DNA from: Sorghum bicolor
Taxonomy: Eukaryota; Streptophyta; Magnoliopsida; Poales; Poaceae
Assembly: GCF_000003195.3 (NCBI RefSeq)
Contig: NC_012879.2
Span: forward strand, 42,575,934-42,639,933
DNA length: 64,000 bases
Direction of reading: 5' to 3'
Shown: positions 36,149 through 46,664 of the stretch, piece after piece
Layout of the letters: each line of letters starts with the position of its first letter
How positions within the stretch are numbered: position 1 is the first letter of the stretch
The notes under the pieces: model-generated
What the model saw: only the letters and a program-made list of their open reading frames with translations
Databases searched by the model: none
What the model was told of the DNA's origin: nothing
Program-made: the position numbers and the translations under genes

Positions 36149-36199
36149 AACTAGTGGAAAATGTGAGAGAAAATGTTAGTGGTCAGCTGTCCGGAATGT

Positions 36200-37000
36200 C
36201 AGTAGTCCAGGGGTTAATCGTTCAAGACAAGTTTCTGGCAGCGCGAAAGGCGAGAAGACTTGAGCAAGGGAGAGAATTCTGGCAAATCTGGAGATCAGCA
36301 GCAGCCGGACCCTAGAGGAAAAGGACCATCGGGAGATGTTAATATGGTATTTATGTTGCCGATGGAGTTCCTAGCGCCGTCCAGTGATGATGAGGAGCTA
36401 GATTTTTCCGATCAGATAGCTTAGTTGGCCCTAGATCCGATGACAGCTATCTTTGAAAAGCCTGCCGACAATGAAAGGCAGCATCTTAAAGCTTTGTTCG
36501 TCAAAGGAAGAGTCGATGGACAACCGATATTGGTTGATGGTGGGGCTGCTATCAATATTATGCCCTATACAGTCTATCGGAAGCTTGGGAGAGGGGATCA
36601 AGATTTGACCAAGACCGATATGATGTTAAAGGACTTTGAACGAAATGTATCTCCGGTTAAGGGAGCGATATGCGTCGAGTTAACCATCGGCAGCAAAACC
36701 TTGCCGACAACTTTCTTCGTGATCAGTGGAAAGGGTGCTTATAATTTGCTACTAGGGAGAGATTGGATCCATGCTAATTGTTGCATCCCATCAACAATGC
36801 ACCAATGCTTGGTTCATTGGGTAGGTGACAAGATCGAGATTGTCCCAGGAGATTCTTCTTATGTTATCGCATCGGCAGAAGAGGATACTTATGAGAGGAC
36901 CAGGTGCATCTCAGGGGAGATTTGGGAGAAGGATTTCCTCAAAGTTGCCGATTATAAAATTCCACCGATCCAAGAAGTCAGGTCTGATGAGGAGTTTTAA
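36200..37000 (+). pseudogene. Gag-protease region of element D
   Basis: The C-terminal end of gag resumes near 36215, followed by NMVFMLPMEFLAP and an aspartic protease-like domain with LVDGGAAINIMP and LLLGRDWI. The active triplet is DGG in both D and E. A TAG at 36422-36424 replaces the Gln codon present in E, and three codons before LVDGG present in E (MTK) are missing. The ORF ends TAA at 36998-37000, overlapping the ATG of pol by one base. Confidence 0.8.
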
Positions 37001-40000
37001 TGGATAGGTTCGCCGATGATGGAAAATTAGGCCAGGGGTTTACATCGGCCGACGATTTAGTAGAAGTAGACATAGGTAATGGTGATAAGCCTAGACCTAC
37101 TTTTATTAGTGCTAAGTTAAATTCTGAGTGTAAGCAACAGTTAACCAATTTGTTAAAGGAATATAAAGATTGCTTTGCTTGGGATTATACTGAGATGTCT
37201 GGTTTAGACCGATCTATTGTTGAACATCGGTTGCCTATCAAGTCTGGATTTCGGCCACATCAGCAGCCAGCTCGCCGATGTAATCCTAATATTCTTCCTG
37301 ATATTAAGGCCAAAATAACTAAACTTATTGAAGCTAAATTTATTCGGCAGTGTCGGTATGCCGAGTGGATTTCCAATGTTCTTTCAGTTTACAAGAAAAA
37401 TGGGAAGCTTCGAGTCTACATTGATTTTAGAAATCTTAACAAGGCTACGCCGATGGATGGCTACCCAATGCCAGTTGCCGATTTGCTAGTTGATGCTGCA
37501 GCTGGACATCGAATTATTAGCTTCATGGATAGCAATGTAGGATATAATCAGATATTCATGGCTGAGGAAGATATTCCAAAGACCGCATTTAGATGTCCTG
37601 GTTATGTCGGGTTGTTTGAATGGATAGTCATGACCTTTGGCTTGAAGAATGCTGGTGCTACTTATCAGAGGGCTATGAATTTTATCTTTCATGAATTCAT
37701 CGGCAAGCTGGTAGAAATTTACATTGATGATGTGGTGGTTAGGTCTGGGGATTTTACAAAACATCTTGCCGATTTGCGAAAGGTGTTGGAGTGCACATGG
37801 AAGCATGGTTTTAAAATGAATCCTAATAAGTGTGCATTTGGTGTATCAGTAGGGCAATTTCTTGGTTTCATGTTGCATCAGAGAGGAATTGAAATTAGTA
37901 AGAGATCTATTGATGCCATCAATAAAATAGTTGCTCCTACCAATAAAACTGAACTCCAGTCTTTGATCGGCAAGGTAAATTTTATCAGAAGGTTTATATC
38001 TAATTTATCTGGTAGAATTCGTACTTTCAGTCCTTTACTCAAATTAAAAGCCGATCAAGATTTTGTATGGGGAGAAGAGCAGCAGTTGGCCTTGGATGAA
38101 ATTAAGAATTATTTGACAAATCCTCTAGTTTTAATTCCAACTCAGCAAGGAAAGCCCTTCAAATTATATTTGTTTACCGATGGGTTGGTCATCGGTTCAG
38201 CTTTGATTCAAGAATTTGAAGGAAAGGAGCGTGTGATTTACTATTTAAGTAGAAGATTGATTGATGCTGAGACCAGGTATTTGGCCATTGAAAAGTTGTG
38301 TTTATGCTTATACTTTTCTTGCATTAAGTTGAGGCACTATTTGCTATCGGCCGAATACACTGTTATATGCAAATATGATGTGGTCCGATATATGTTATCT
38401 ATGCCGATTATGAGTGGTAGGATCGGTAAGTGGATTTTGGCGCTGTCGGAGTTTGATCTACGTTACGAATCGGCTAAGGCGGTTAAGGGGCAGATTATGG
38501 CTGATTTGGTAACTCAACATTGTGGTATGACGGGTACTTTGGAAATTGTTCCTTGGACGCTCTTCTTTGATGGATCCACGTGTGAGAAGGGGGCAGGAAT
38601 CGGCATAGTACTAATTTCCCCTCAGGGAAGGAAGTATGAGTTCTCTTTGCTGATTGTTGCTACGTCAACGAATAATCAAGCTGAATATCAAGCTTTGATT
38701 AAGGGGTTGGAATTATTAACAGAAGTTCATGCTGATGCCGTTGAAATCTTCAGGGAATCTATGCTAGTCATAAATCAGTTGGCTGGAAGTTATGAATGCC
38801 GAAGTGAAGTCCTGATAACTTATTATGAAAGGAATATGCGACTATTAAAGGAATTCAAGGATTTTCGATTAGAGCATGTTCCTCGATTGCATAATGAGGA
38901 AGCTAATCGGTTGGCTCAGCATGCCTCGGGATATCAACCCATATGAAACATGTTATCGGCAATTGGTGCCGATGATTGGAGAAAGGAGATCATTGATTAT
39001 TTAAAGGATCCATCTAAAAAGGTTGAGAGACGTATCAGGTTTCAAGCTACTGAGTATGTGCTCCTCGAGGATGAAATATATTATCAAACTATAGATGGAG
39101 TTCTTCTCAAATGTTTAGGTAATGATGAAGCTAAGAGTTTGATGGGTGAAATCCATGAAGGAGTGTGTGGAGCACATCAGTCGGCTTTTAAGATGAAATG
39201 GATGATCAGGAGAAATGGGTATTATTGGCCGACTATACTTGAGGATTGTTTTAAATATTTCAAAGGATGTCAAAGATGTCAAAAGTTTGGCAATATTCAA
39301 AGGGCACCCGCATCAGCCATGAATCCCATTATTAAACCTTGGCCGTTCCGGGGACGGGCTATTGATCTAATCGGCCAGATTTACCCATCATCGAGCAAAG
39401 GGCATAAGTTCATCTTAGTTGCCACTGATTATTTCACTAAGTGGGTTGAAGCTATTCCTTTGAAGAAAGTTACATCGGCCAATATGATTGATTTTGTGAA
39501 AGAGCATATTATTTACCAATTTGGTATTCCTCAAACAATTACTACTGATCAGGGTACTATGTTTACATCGGGGGAGTTTGATGAATTTGCAATCGGTATG
39601 GGGATTAATGTGTTGAATTCTTCTCCTTATTATGCTCAAGCCAATGGGCAGGCCGAAGCGTCTAATAAAGGAATTATTAAACTCATCAAACGAAAGGTTG
39701 AAGAAAATCCTAGAAGATGGCATACGTTATTAAATGAGGCTTTATGGTCATATCGGATGGCATGTCATGGGTCAACTAAGGTTTCACCTTATCAGTTGGT
39801 GTATGGACACGACGCCATGCTACCATGGGAGATTAAGACCGGATCTAGGCGACTATCTTTTCAAGATCAGCTGGCTGCCGATGACTATGCTACTTTGATG
39901 AAAGACGAGTTAGATGATTTAGCAGGGCATCGGTTGAAGGCTTTGATGAGTATAGAAGAAAAAAAGAGAGTTGCTAGGTGGTATGATAAAAGGGTAAAAG

Positions 40001-40230
40001 CTAAGGAGTTTGCCGATGGAGATTTGGTGTGGAAACTAATTTTACCGATGGGGACTAAAAGTTTGAAGTTTGGCAAATGGTCTCCTCATTGGGAAGGTCC
40101 TTATCGGATAAATGGATCTGCTCCTGGTAATGCCTATATTTTGGAAACTCTCGAAGGAGTTGAATTTCCCAGAGCATTGAATGGAAAATATTTAAAGAAG
40201 TATTACCCAAGCATATGGATCGATGCATAA
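37000..40230 (+). pseudogene. Pol of element D (RT, RNase H, second RNase H, integrase), one stop
   Basis: Begins MDRFADDGKLGQGF at the TAATG overlap. RT has YIDDVV at about residue 240; a connection RNase H follows, then a second (archaeal-like) RNase H with FFDGS and QAEYQAL, then integrase with a zinc region (GCQRCQKFG) and core D (AIDLIG), D (TTDQG) and E (GQAEAS). There is no chromodomain. A TGA at 38944-38946 interrupts an otherwise open frame. In the second RNase H the motif GDS of copy E is RES here, so a catalytic Asp is lost. Compare the intact copy at 59818-63051. Confidence 0.92.
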
Positions 40231-40385
40231 AAGTTTAAATGCCGATAACACTCCTATCGGCTGGATTGAAATGTATCTGGGACTGAATACGATGTTTCAA
40301 AAGATGCCGATAACAGTCCTATCGGCTAGACCAAAACAATCGGCAGTTTTTGAAGAAAGAGCAAAACACGCCGCCGATGAAAAGC
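40231..40385. terminator. Shared 3' region between pol and antisense gene of D, with two hairpins
   Basis: GCCGATA-loop-TATCGGC occurs at 40241-40261 and 40306-40326 with 7-bp perfect arms. The region lies exactly between the stops of two convergent genes. A role in 3' end formation is inference. Confidence 0.4.
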
Positions 40386-43300
40386 TTATGCATTCAGTAG
40401 AGCTTGGATTGCCGATATAGCGCGTAGACGAATTTGATTGGCTTCTTCTATCTCTCTGATGTCTTCATCGGCAGAACCCTCCACTGGCTTTAGCTTCTTC
40501 TTCATCTGCAATGCCTTGCGGGCTTGAGTGTTTCGCTCTTGTTCGAGGGTCTTGATCGTTTCAGGCAGCTGACTTTCTTCTTGTTGAGCTTGGGACAGAG
40601 CTTCTTCTATTTGTTTAGCTCTGCCAATAGGGCTTCCCTTCTTGCTGATAGGTCGGAGATCTTTTGTTTCAGCGCATCTCCTGAGGATTTCAGAATGCCG
40701 ATGGTCTCGTGTTTTTCATCGGCAAGGTGCTTTACTTTCATTACCTCCTCTGAAAGCTGGGCATGAGTGGCTCTATCGGCAAGGCGCTGAGTGGCCTTTT
40801 GGTACTGGAGCTGTCGACTCTCCAAGTGCAGCCTTGAAGAGGATCTCCTCGGCATCGGCAGGGATTTGGCCTCTGAGAGCTTTAAATAGAGCCTTGGCTG
40901 GATCAGAGTCATCGACCAGTTGGGCTGTATCCTGATGAAGCAGGACCAGCAAGTCTTCCAGCTTTGCTCTGATTTATGCCGATGAAATCCTGATTGCTTG
41001 AGAAGAGCTTGCTTCCTCGCCTTCATCATCAGAAATTTCGATGGCGAAGGAGAACAGGTTGTCGGGAGAATCTTGTTCCTGAAAAAGAAAAGGAGATAGA
41101 TTACTTGATGATGAAATGTTAGTAAAATGAAGGATGATAATGAAATAGCTTACTTGTTTCAAAGCTATCTCTCGCCTCTGGCTAGTTGAGGCCGATGGTA
41201 CCATAGGTTGATCGGCCGAAGTTGCCGATGGGACAATGTCAGCTGAAAAATTAATAGGGATAATTATAAGATGGAAAGATAGGTCCATCTGCAATGGGTT
41301 CATAGATAGTACTTTACCTTGAGGGGGTGCAATGCTTGTCTGAATTGAGGAGACTACCGATGCTATGATTGAACCTACTGGATCGGCGGTCTGCTCATGT
41401 ACATCGGCTGATGTCTCTTTTGGCTGAGGTGGGGACGGTACTTGTTGTGTCTGAGCCTCTGGTGAAGAAGGGGACGATTCCACATGAATCGGTGACCTTG
41501 GAGGAGGAGGGGGAGGTGATGCTGTCCTCTGACGTTTTGCTTGTGACTTGGTACTCTTGGGACCCTTTCTCTTAGCTTGACTAGCTTGGGGGGCATCGTT
41601 ACTTGCCTTGGTACTTCTGGTCTTTGCCGATTTGCCAGTTTGCTGATACAACAATAAAGGTTTCATAAGTACAAGTATAACAGAGTATTGATGGAATTTT
41701 TATCGAAACAGTGAAAGTTACCGATGAAGTTCCCATAGCAGCCGATGTATCCTGAAAAGGTTGTGTAAGTATAGAATGGAATTAGTATAAATTGAAGAGG
41801 TGAAAATTTTCTACCTTGAAAGCTTGCGCCAGAGCAGTAGCAGTGACCGATGGAGATGTCTTGGCCCGCTTGGTGGTGATTTTCTTGAAACGCACACCCC
41901 GGTGCATTAGAGCCGCCAAACTTGGAGCATTATTGCCGATCAAAGAGATCGGGCCCGATGGGAGGAGTTCGATCGGCTTACCACTTCTGCTGACTGACGG
42001 TGGTGTATCATCGACTTGTGTAAAATAGAGGAAGTAAGTTGCCGATAAGGATAAAAATAATGAGATTGAAGCATCGGTTGAAAACTTACAGCATTTTCGG
42101 GAACCTTGTACGCGGAGTCGATCATACCGCGGTATGTAAGAGCCAATCTGCAGAACAAATGCTCTTTGCATTCCGCCCACCATTGTTTGTACGCCTGGGT
42201 GATGAAAAGAGCTGGGATCTAGGCCGATAGGTCAATGTCTGATGTATCGGCATTTGGTGAGAGTTGAGCTATTCTAATCCACTCAAGACCACTGGTGATG
42301 ATCTCCATTGGTTTCACCACATCGGCATAGCAGAGCGCAATCGGCAGTTGTCCGAAGGCCAATTGGCGAGCCAATGCCGATGGATTGTAGAACTCATAGG
42401 TAAGATTGGAAGCTTTCCCACTGCCAAAGAAGTTCACCGGTATAGCTCTCGGAGTGAAAATTGCCATCATCAGATCATGGTCCTTGTTAAGAGCATTATC
42501 AAAGGGATGAAAAGTCAGGGGAAATCTGGTGTCTGGATCCTCATAAGCATCCATGCGCGTTGTTCTTTGGTCAGACCCTCATAAAGAGTCTGAAAGAATC
42601 GGCTGACCTGATCTTCATTGCCACTAGTACCTGGTAGAACTATGGCAGCTTCACCGTAGTTTAGAGGGGGGCGAGTTGCCGATTCTTCCTCATCCAACTC
42701 GTGATCTTCGGCTATATCTCTGGAGAAGCGCTATGCAAAAAGGTTGAATTCAAGGCGCTTGTGCATATGGACACTGAGCCACATGTTGATGAACCACCAA
42801 GGTCCCCCTAAATTGCCGATGGGTTGGCCTAGCAGGAGTTTCTTAGCTACCTGATGGAGGAGGTGATAAACAGAGCCAAGCAAGTATCGGCCAAGAGGAA
42901 ATCGGCCACCATTGGCTAGTCTTTCCGCTGCCGATAGATAGACAGAGGTTGGCCCCGCCGATCGGCCACAGAATACAAACTTATCCAACCACATGTTCAA
43001 GAAAATTGCCTGCTCCCTTTCCCCGACAGATCCTGTTTTTCGATACTTCTGAATGTATCCAGACCAACCGCCGATAGCGCGAGTCTCTACCTTAGAACTG
43101 GGCTTGGTGTCAAACATATGACTGTTATCGGCAGTGGATATATCTAAGCCGGTGAGCATGAGTACATCGGCAAGAGTAGGTGAAGCAGTGCCATGGCCGA
43201 ATACGAAAGCATCGAGCGTGTCTAACCAAAAGTACGAAGCAGCTATTAGCAGTCACTCGTTCCTCTCCATATCGGCAAGAGATAATCTGATGCACTGGTC

Positions 43301-43691
43301 TAATTTCCGCTCACCCCATTGGACTTCATTTGAATGGCTGACTCTCAGGAACCAGTCTTTCCATCCCTTGGTAGGACTGGGCCAGGAACGAAAGACATCT
43401 TTCCACAGATCTAAGGAAAAGTTTTCGGCTCTGAAGGGGATTCTATTTGTCTCTGCGTTTATTGGATCGGTGGGATCTGGATTTCCTAACAGGCCGAGAC
43501 ATTGGAAGTGAGGTTGATCGGTAGGAATTATGATCTTATCGGCCAAATCCTAAAAAGTTCTGAGGATGAAAGAACAAAAAGAAAAAAGGGGTACTCAGTA
43601 AAAGGAATCGCAGATGAATAGGAGTACAACAAAAGTGCAAAAAGAAGAAGGATGGTAGACTGACCTCAGGAACGACGAAGTTCATGGCCAT
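40386..43691 (-). pseudogene. Antisense plant mobile domain (PMD) gene of element D, decayed
   Basis: Minus strand, from ATG 43691 (exon 1 MAMNFVVPE, 43665-43691; intron 43550-43664; exon 2 from 43549) to TAA 40386-40388. The PMD region matches copy E closely (FRAENFSLDLWKDVFRSW, LGRYLLGS, LARQLAFGQLPIAL). Breaks include a TGA near 43250, TAG near 42730, a shift near 42540 and TAG near 42217. The C-terminal third has a Pro-rich linker and coiled coil. The gene is on the strand opposite to the element transcript. See the E copy for domain detail. Confidence 0.8.
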
Positions 43692-43841
43692 TTCTTCACG
43701 AGGAAGAGGATCGAAGACTTGGAGGATTGGCAAAGGAGGCTCTTGCTGAAGTTCTTGGAGTTCTCGGGCAATGCCGCCGCCAGGAAAGTGGATTTTGGGC
43801 TGTAGAATGACAAGATGGAGAAGGAGTACCGGAGAAGGAAG

Positions 43842-43849
43842 TATATATA
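43842..43849 (-). promoter_or_regulatory. TATA box of the antisense gene in D
   Basis: TATATATA about 150 bases upstream of the antisense ATG, preceded on that strand by GCCCATTTTGTCC. The same arrangement stands before the E copy. Confidence 0.6.
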
Positions 43850-44231
43850 GGACAAAATGGGCAGGGGCAAATTTGACTTATCTCTTTGCCGCATCCGTGA
43901 AATCCGAGGGTGTTCAGATGGATACGGTAACTGTTCGCACGATAATCAAGGGATTGCGCAGGTGATTTGACAGCAAGCGGTCATGATTTTGGAGATATTT
44001 TAATGTGCAAGATCGCCTGATCGGCCCATCGGCAGTTCTCTCTAACGATAATATTGCCGATGAGCGCAAAAGTGGGGAGATTTGATTGGAGAGGTTGATA
44101 AATTCGAGGAATCTGCAGGAGAATCGGGCCAAGGTTGTTCAGATTTGACGGCTAATTACCAAATTGGGAGAAGTAATTGCAGAAAGGCGTCATTACTGCA
44201 GAGAATTTCGGAGCATTAATGATTTTATACT

Positions 44232-44248
44232 CCAAAATTGGGGGGCAT
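44232..44248 (+). other. Polypurine tract of element D
   Basis: CCAAAATTGGGGGGCAT directly before the 3' LTR; the corresponding GGGGGGCATG is conserved in E. Confidence 0.7.
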
Positions 44249-44249
44249 G

Positions 44250-44977
44250 TGTTGATACTGTTTTTGGACACGTATCTTTTGACACATACCTGGAGTTAGT
44301 GAAATGAAGATCGGCAGATGGAGTAATGGTGACTAGTCTACAGGGAAGTTGCCGATGAAGGTGGTTGCCGATGGGGAGACAACCGAATATGACTAAGTTC
44401 AGAAGTGATGACATATTCGTGCCGATGACCAGTGCCGTTGTTTGCCGATGGCTGGAACAGGTAGTCTGCCGATGACTCCGGAGAAAAGCGTGGAGGTTGC
44501 CGAATGATTCGTGGTAGTGTCCTGATCGGTTACGGGGGATAGTTTAATGTTTTCCTTAGTTATTAGAATTCGTTTTGTATATGGGTTCCGTTTAATTTGG
44601 AATTCGAGTCCTAGTCGTGTCTGGTTGTAGCTCTTTGGACAAGGTATAAATGTAGACCCTAGGGTCATGTAATGAGACATCTATCAATCAATCAAACACA
44701 AGTTTTTACTCATATTCTAGCATCTACTTTTCGACGACTTCGTCATATTTTTCTCTTTTACTACGAGTTCTTAGGAATTCGTCGAGTCAAACTCGGCGTG
44801 TTCTCAAGTTCCGCGTGAACACCTCTTGGCCGTGACATCCGGGTGCATCGCTGTTGTCGGGACCAAAGTGTTCGAGTTACCACCTTTGTCGATTGTAAGG
44901 TCAAATCGGCTGGCACGCCTTAACGTTTGAATCAGATATTAGCCCTTTGTGTTTGCAGATCAGCTTTTGCACCAACA
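44250..44977 (+). repeat. 3' LTR of element D (728 bp)
   Basis: TGTTGATACTG...GCACCAACA. GCCGATG occurs five times between 44351 and 44474, upstream of the TATA box at 44644. Followed by the GTAAG target duplication. Confidence 0.95.
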
Positions 44978-44982
44978 GTAAG
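44978..44982. other. Target-site duplication of element D, right copy
   Basis: GTAAG, identical to 18303-18307. Confidence 0.95.
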
Positions 44983-45496
44983 CCCTGTATAAGTTGAACA
45001 AAGTCCTACATGGTGCCTTTGCACATCTCCACCACTTTTTTTGGAGCTTCTTGTCAGTGTATTTCTTCCTCCAGTTGGCATAAATGTGCCTTGCACACAT
45101 TCTATGCTCAGCATTTGGTATTAATTCTTTAACTGCCTTCAGCAGACCCTTTTGCTGATCTGAAATGAGAACCCACTCTTGGCCTCCATTTGCAATGTTG
45201 AGGTCCTTTTGCAGCAGTGACAAGAACCAGTACCAGGTATCATAGCTTTCTATTGGCACTGCTGCCCAAGCCATAGGATACATCTGATTGTTAGCATCCC
45301 TTCCTATGGCACACAACAAGTTTCCATTATTTGCCCCTTTGAACCAGCAACCATCTAATCCTATAACTTCCCTACACCCTGCAAGCAAACCTTTCTTTAG
45401 AGCATCAAAGCAGACATAGAATCTTTCAAATATTTGCTTGTCCTCAATGTCAGGGTCAAGACAGACGACAACTATGCTCCCAGGATTGGACCTAAG

Positions 45497-45499
45497 TAG
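45497..45499. other. Left flank of CACTA, presumed 3-bp target site TAG
   Basis: CACTA elements make 3-bp duplications; the partner copy is outside the window. Confidence 0.5.
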
Positions 45500-45775
45500 C
45501 ACTACTACAGAACAGGCCTTTGGTCATTTGCCCAAAATGAACAATAATCTCGGCCAAAACAGAGTCCGGGATAAAAACATATTTAGTCTCGGGGCAGGGG
45601 ACTTTTAGTCCCGGTTGGTCTCACCAACCGGGACAAAATCCTTGCCTTTAGTCCCGGTTGGTACCACCAACCGGGATTAAAATCTTTTGTCCCGGTCCGT
45701 CCCACCGGCCGGGACTAGTGTTGGAATTTAGTCCCGGTTTTTAAAAGGAACCGGGACTAAATGTCCCTCCCCATA
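45500..45775. repeat. CACTA terminal inverted repeat and subterminal repeats
   Basis: The terminal CACTACTACAG is followed, from about 45595, by alternating TTTAGTCCCGGTTGGT and ACCAACCGGGAC units in both orientations, which form hairpins. These are the expected transposase binding sites of the family. Confidence 0.9.
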
Positions 45776-46092
45776 TTTGAACTCTTCTTCCCGTGGCCGA
45801 GCCCATCGATCTTCACTCTTTTGCTGTGTTCTTCATTTGGAGTTGCTTGTTCTAGCTTGCTCTCATCTCCGGCTATTGATTCATTTCATCGTTTCTACAC
45901 CGTCATCGACTTGTTAAGAGGTCACTAGCTTCATCTTCTCATCATTTAGAAGCGGCGTATGTCATTTCCTAGTGTTATGTATATTATTTTTTATTTTATA
46001 GTTTTTTTAAGAGGTTATTAGCTTCATCGCCATTTCAAAAGCGACGCGTTTTTTTAGAGAAATAGTGGTAATATGTTTTTTATTTTAATTAG

Positions 46093-46664
46093 TTTAGAAA
46101 AAAATAAAAACATATAATACTTTAATTTGCAATTTTTGACCGATTTAGTTAGTTAATTATAACTAGTATACATACCACATTTCATGATTATTTAAGGAAA
46201 AAGAGAATTTTTGTGCTTTTTTAATTTAGCTTGTTTTAGAAAAATTAGAAATATAGAATTTTAGGTTTTTTGTTACTTTAATTTCTCTATTAAAAATAAA
46301 AACATATAATACTTTAATTTGCAATTTTTGACCGATTTAGTTAGTTAATTATAACTAGTATACATACCACATTTCATGATTATTTAGGAAACTAGAGAAT
46401 TTTTGTGCTTTTTTAATTTAGCTTGTTTAGAAAAATTAGAAATAGAGAATTTTAGGTTTTTTGTTACTTTAATTTCTCTATTAAAAATTAGAAACTTATA
46501 ATACTTTAATTTGCACTTTATGACATGGTTAATTAGTTAATTATAACTAGTATGCATGCCACATTTCATTATTAGTTAGAAAAACCAGAAATAGAGAATT
46601 TTAGGTTATTTGTTACTTTAATTTCTTTATAAAAAATTAGAAACTTATAATACTTTACATTGCA
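46093..46664 (+). repeat. Tandem repeat of about 193 bp upstream of TNP2
   Basis: Units beginning at about 46099, 46292 and 46486 share ATATAATACTTTAATTTGCA, GTTAATTATAACTAGTAT and TTTTAGGTTTTTTGTTAC. A fourth, shorter unit ends at the TNP2 start. The block forms the leader of the gene. Confidence 0.8.

Larger units (their letters stand above)
19668..36199 (-). mobile_element. Element C: Athila-like, gag-only LTR retrotransposon, 5' end deleted, with B inside
   Basis: Minus strand. A 3' LTR (19668-21177) is preceded by a polypurine tract and a long ORF with Athila ORF1/gag resemblance. No protease, RT or integrase is present between that ORF and the LTR, so the element is non-autonomous. The 5' LTR and primer site are missing at the right; sequence of D resumes at about 36150-36215. 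Element B splits the ORF. The left target flank is GTGAA; its partner was lost with the deletion. Confidence 0.7.
18308..44977 (+). mobile_element. Element D: Tat-type Ty3/gypsy retrotransposon with nested C and B
   Basis: Two 728-bp LTRs in direct orientation bounded by TG...CA and a GTAAG duplication define it. Internal order: primer site, gag start, [element C with B inside], protease, RT-RNase H-second RNase H-integrase, hairpins, an antisense PMD gene, polypurine tract, 3' LTR. A second RNase H domain between RT and integrase and the lack of a chromodomain place it in the Tat lineage. Without C it would be about 10 kb. It is inserted in a MULE transposase exon; skipping it with one TSD copy restores that reading frame. 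Confidence 0.93.
44978..45499 (-). pseudogene. MULE transposase, central catalytic part
   Basis: Minus strand, entering from the CACTA insertion point and leaving into element D. Seen: RSNPGSIVVVCLD, the first catalytic Asp in VIGLDGCWFKG, the second in WVLISDQQKGLL, and the conserved HRMCARHIYANWRKKY. This is the MULE/MuDR DDE transposase core. The N-terminal part should lie beyond the CACTA right end, outside the window. Reading continues in frame at 18307 when D and one GTAAG are removed. Confidence 0.88.

Noticed and set aside
36190..36199. AATGT as target duplication of element C
   Set aside because: AATGT is found at 19666-19670 and 36195-36199, but the right side lacks an LTR and a CA end, so the match is probably chance.
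40524..43511. Plus-strand ORFs in the 3' part of D
   Set aside because: Shadows of the minus-strand PMD gene, which aligns to the spliced copy in E.
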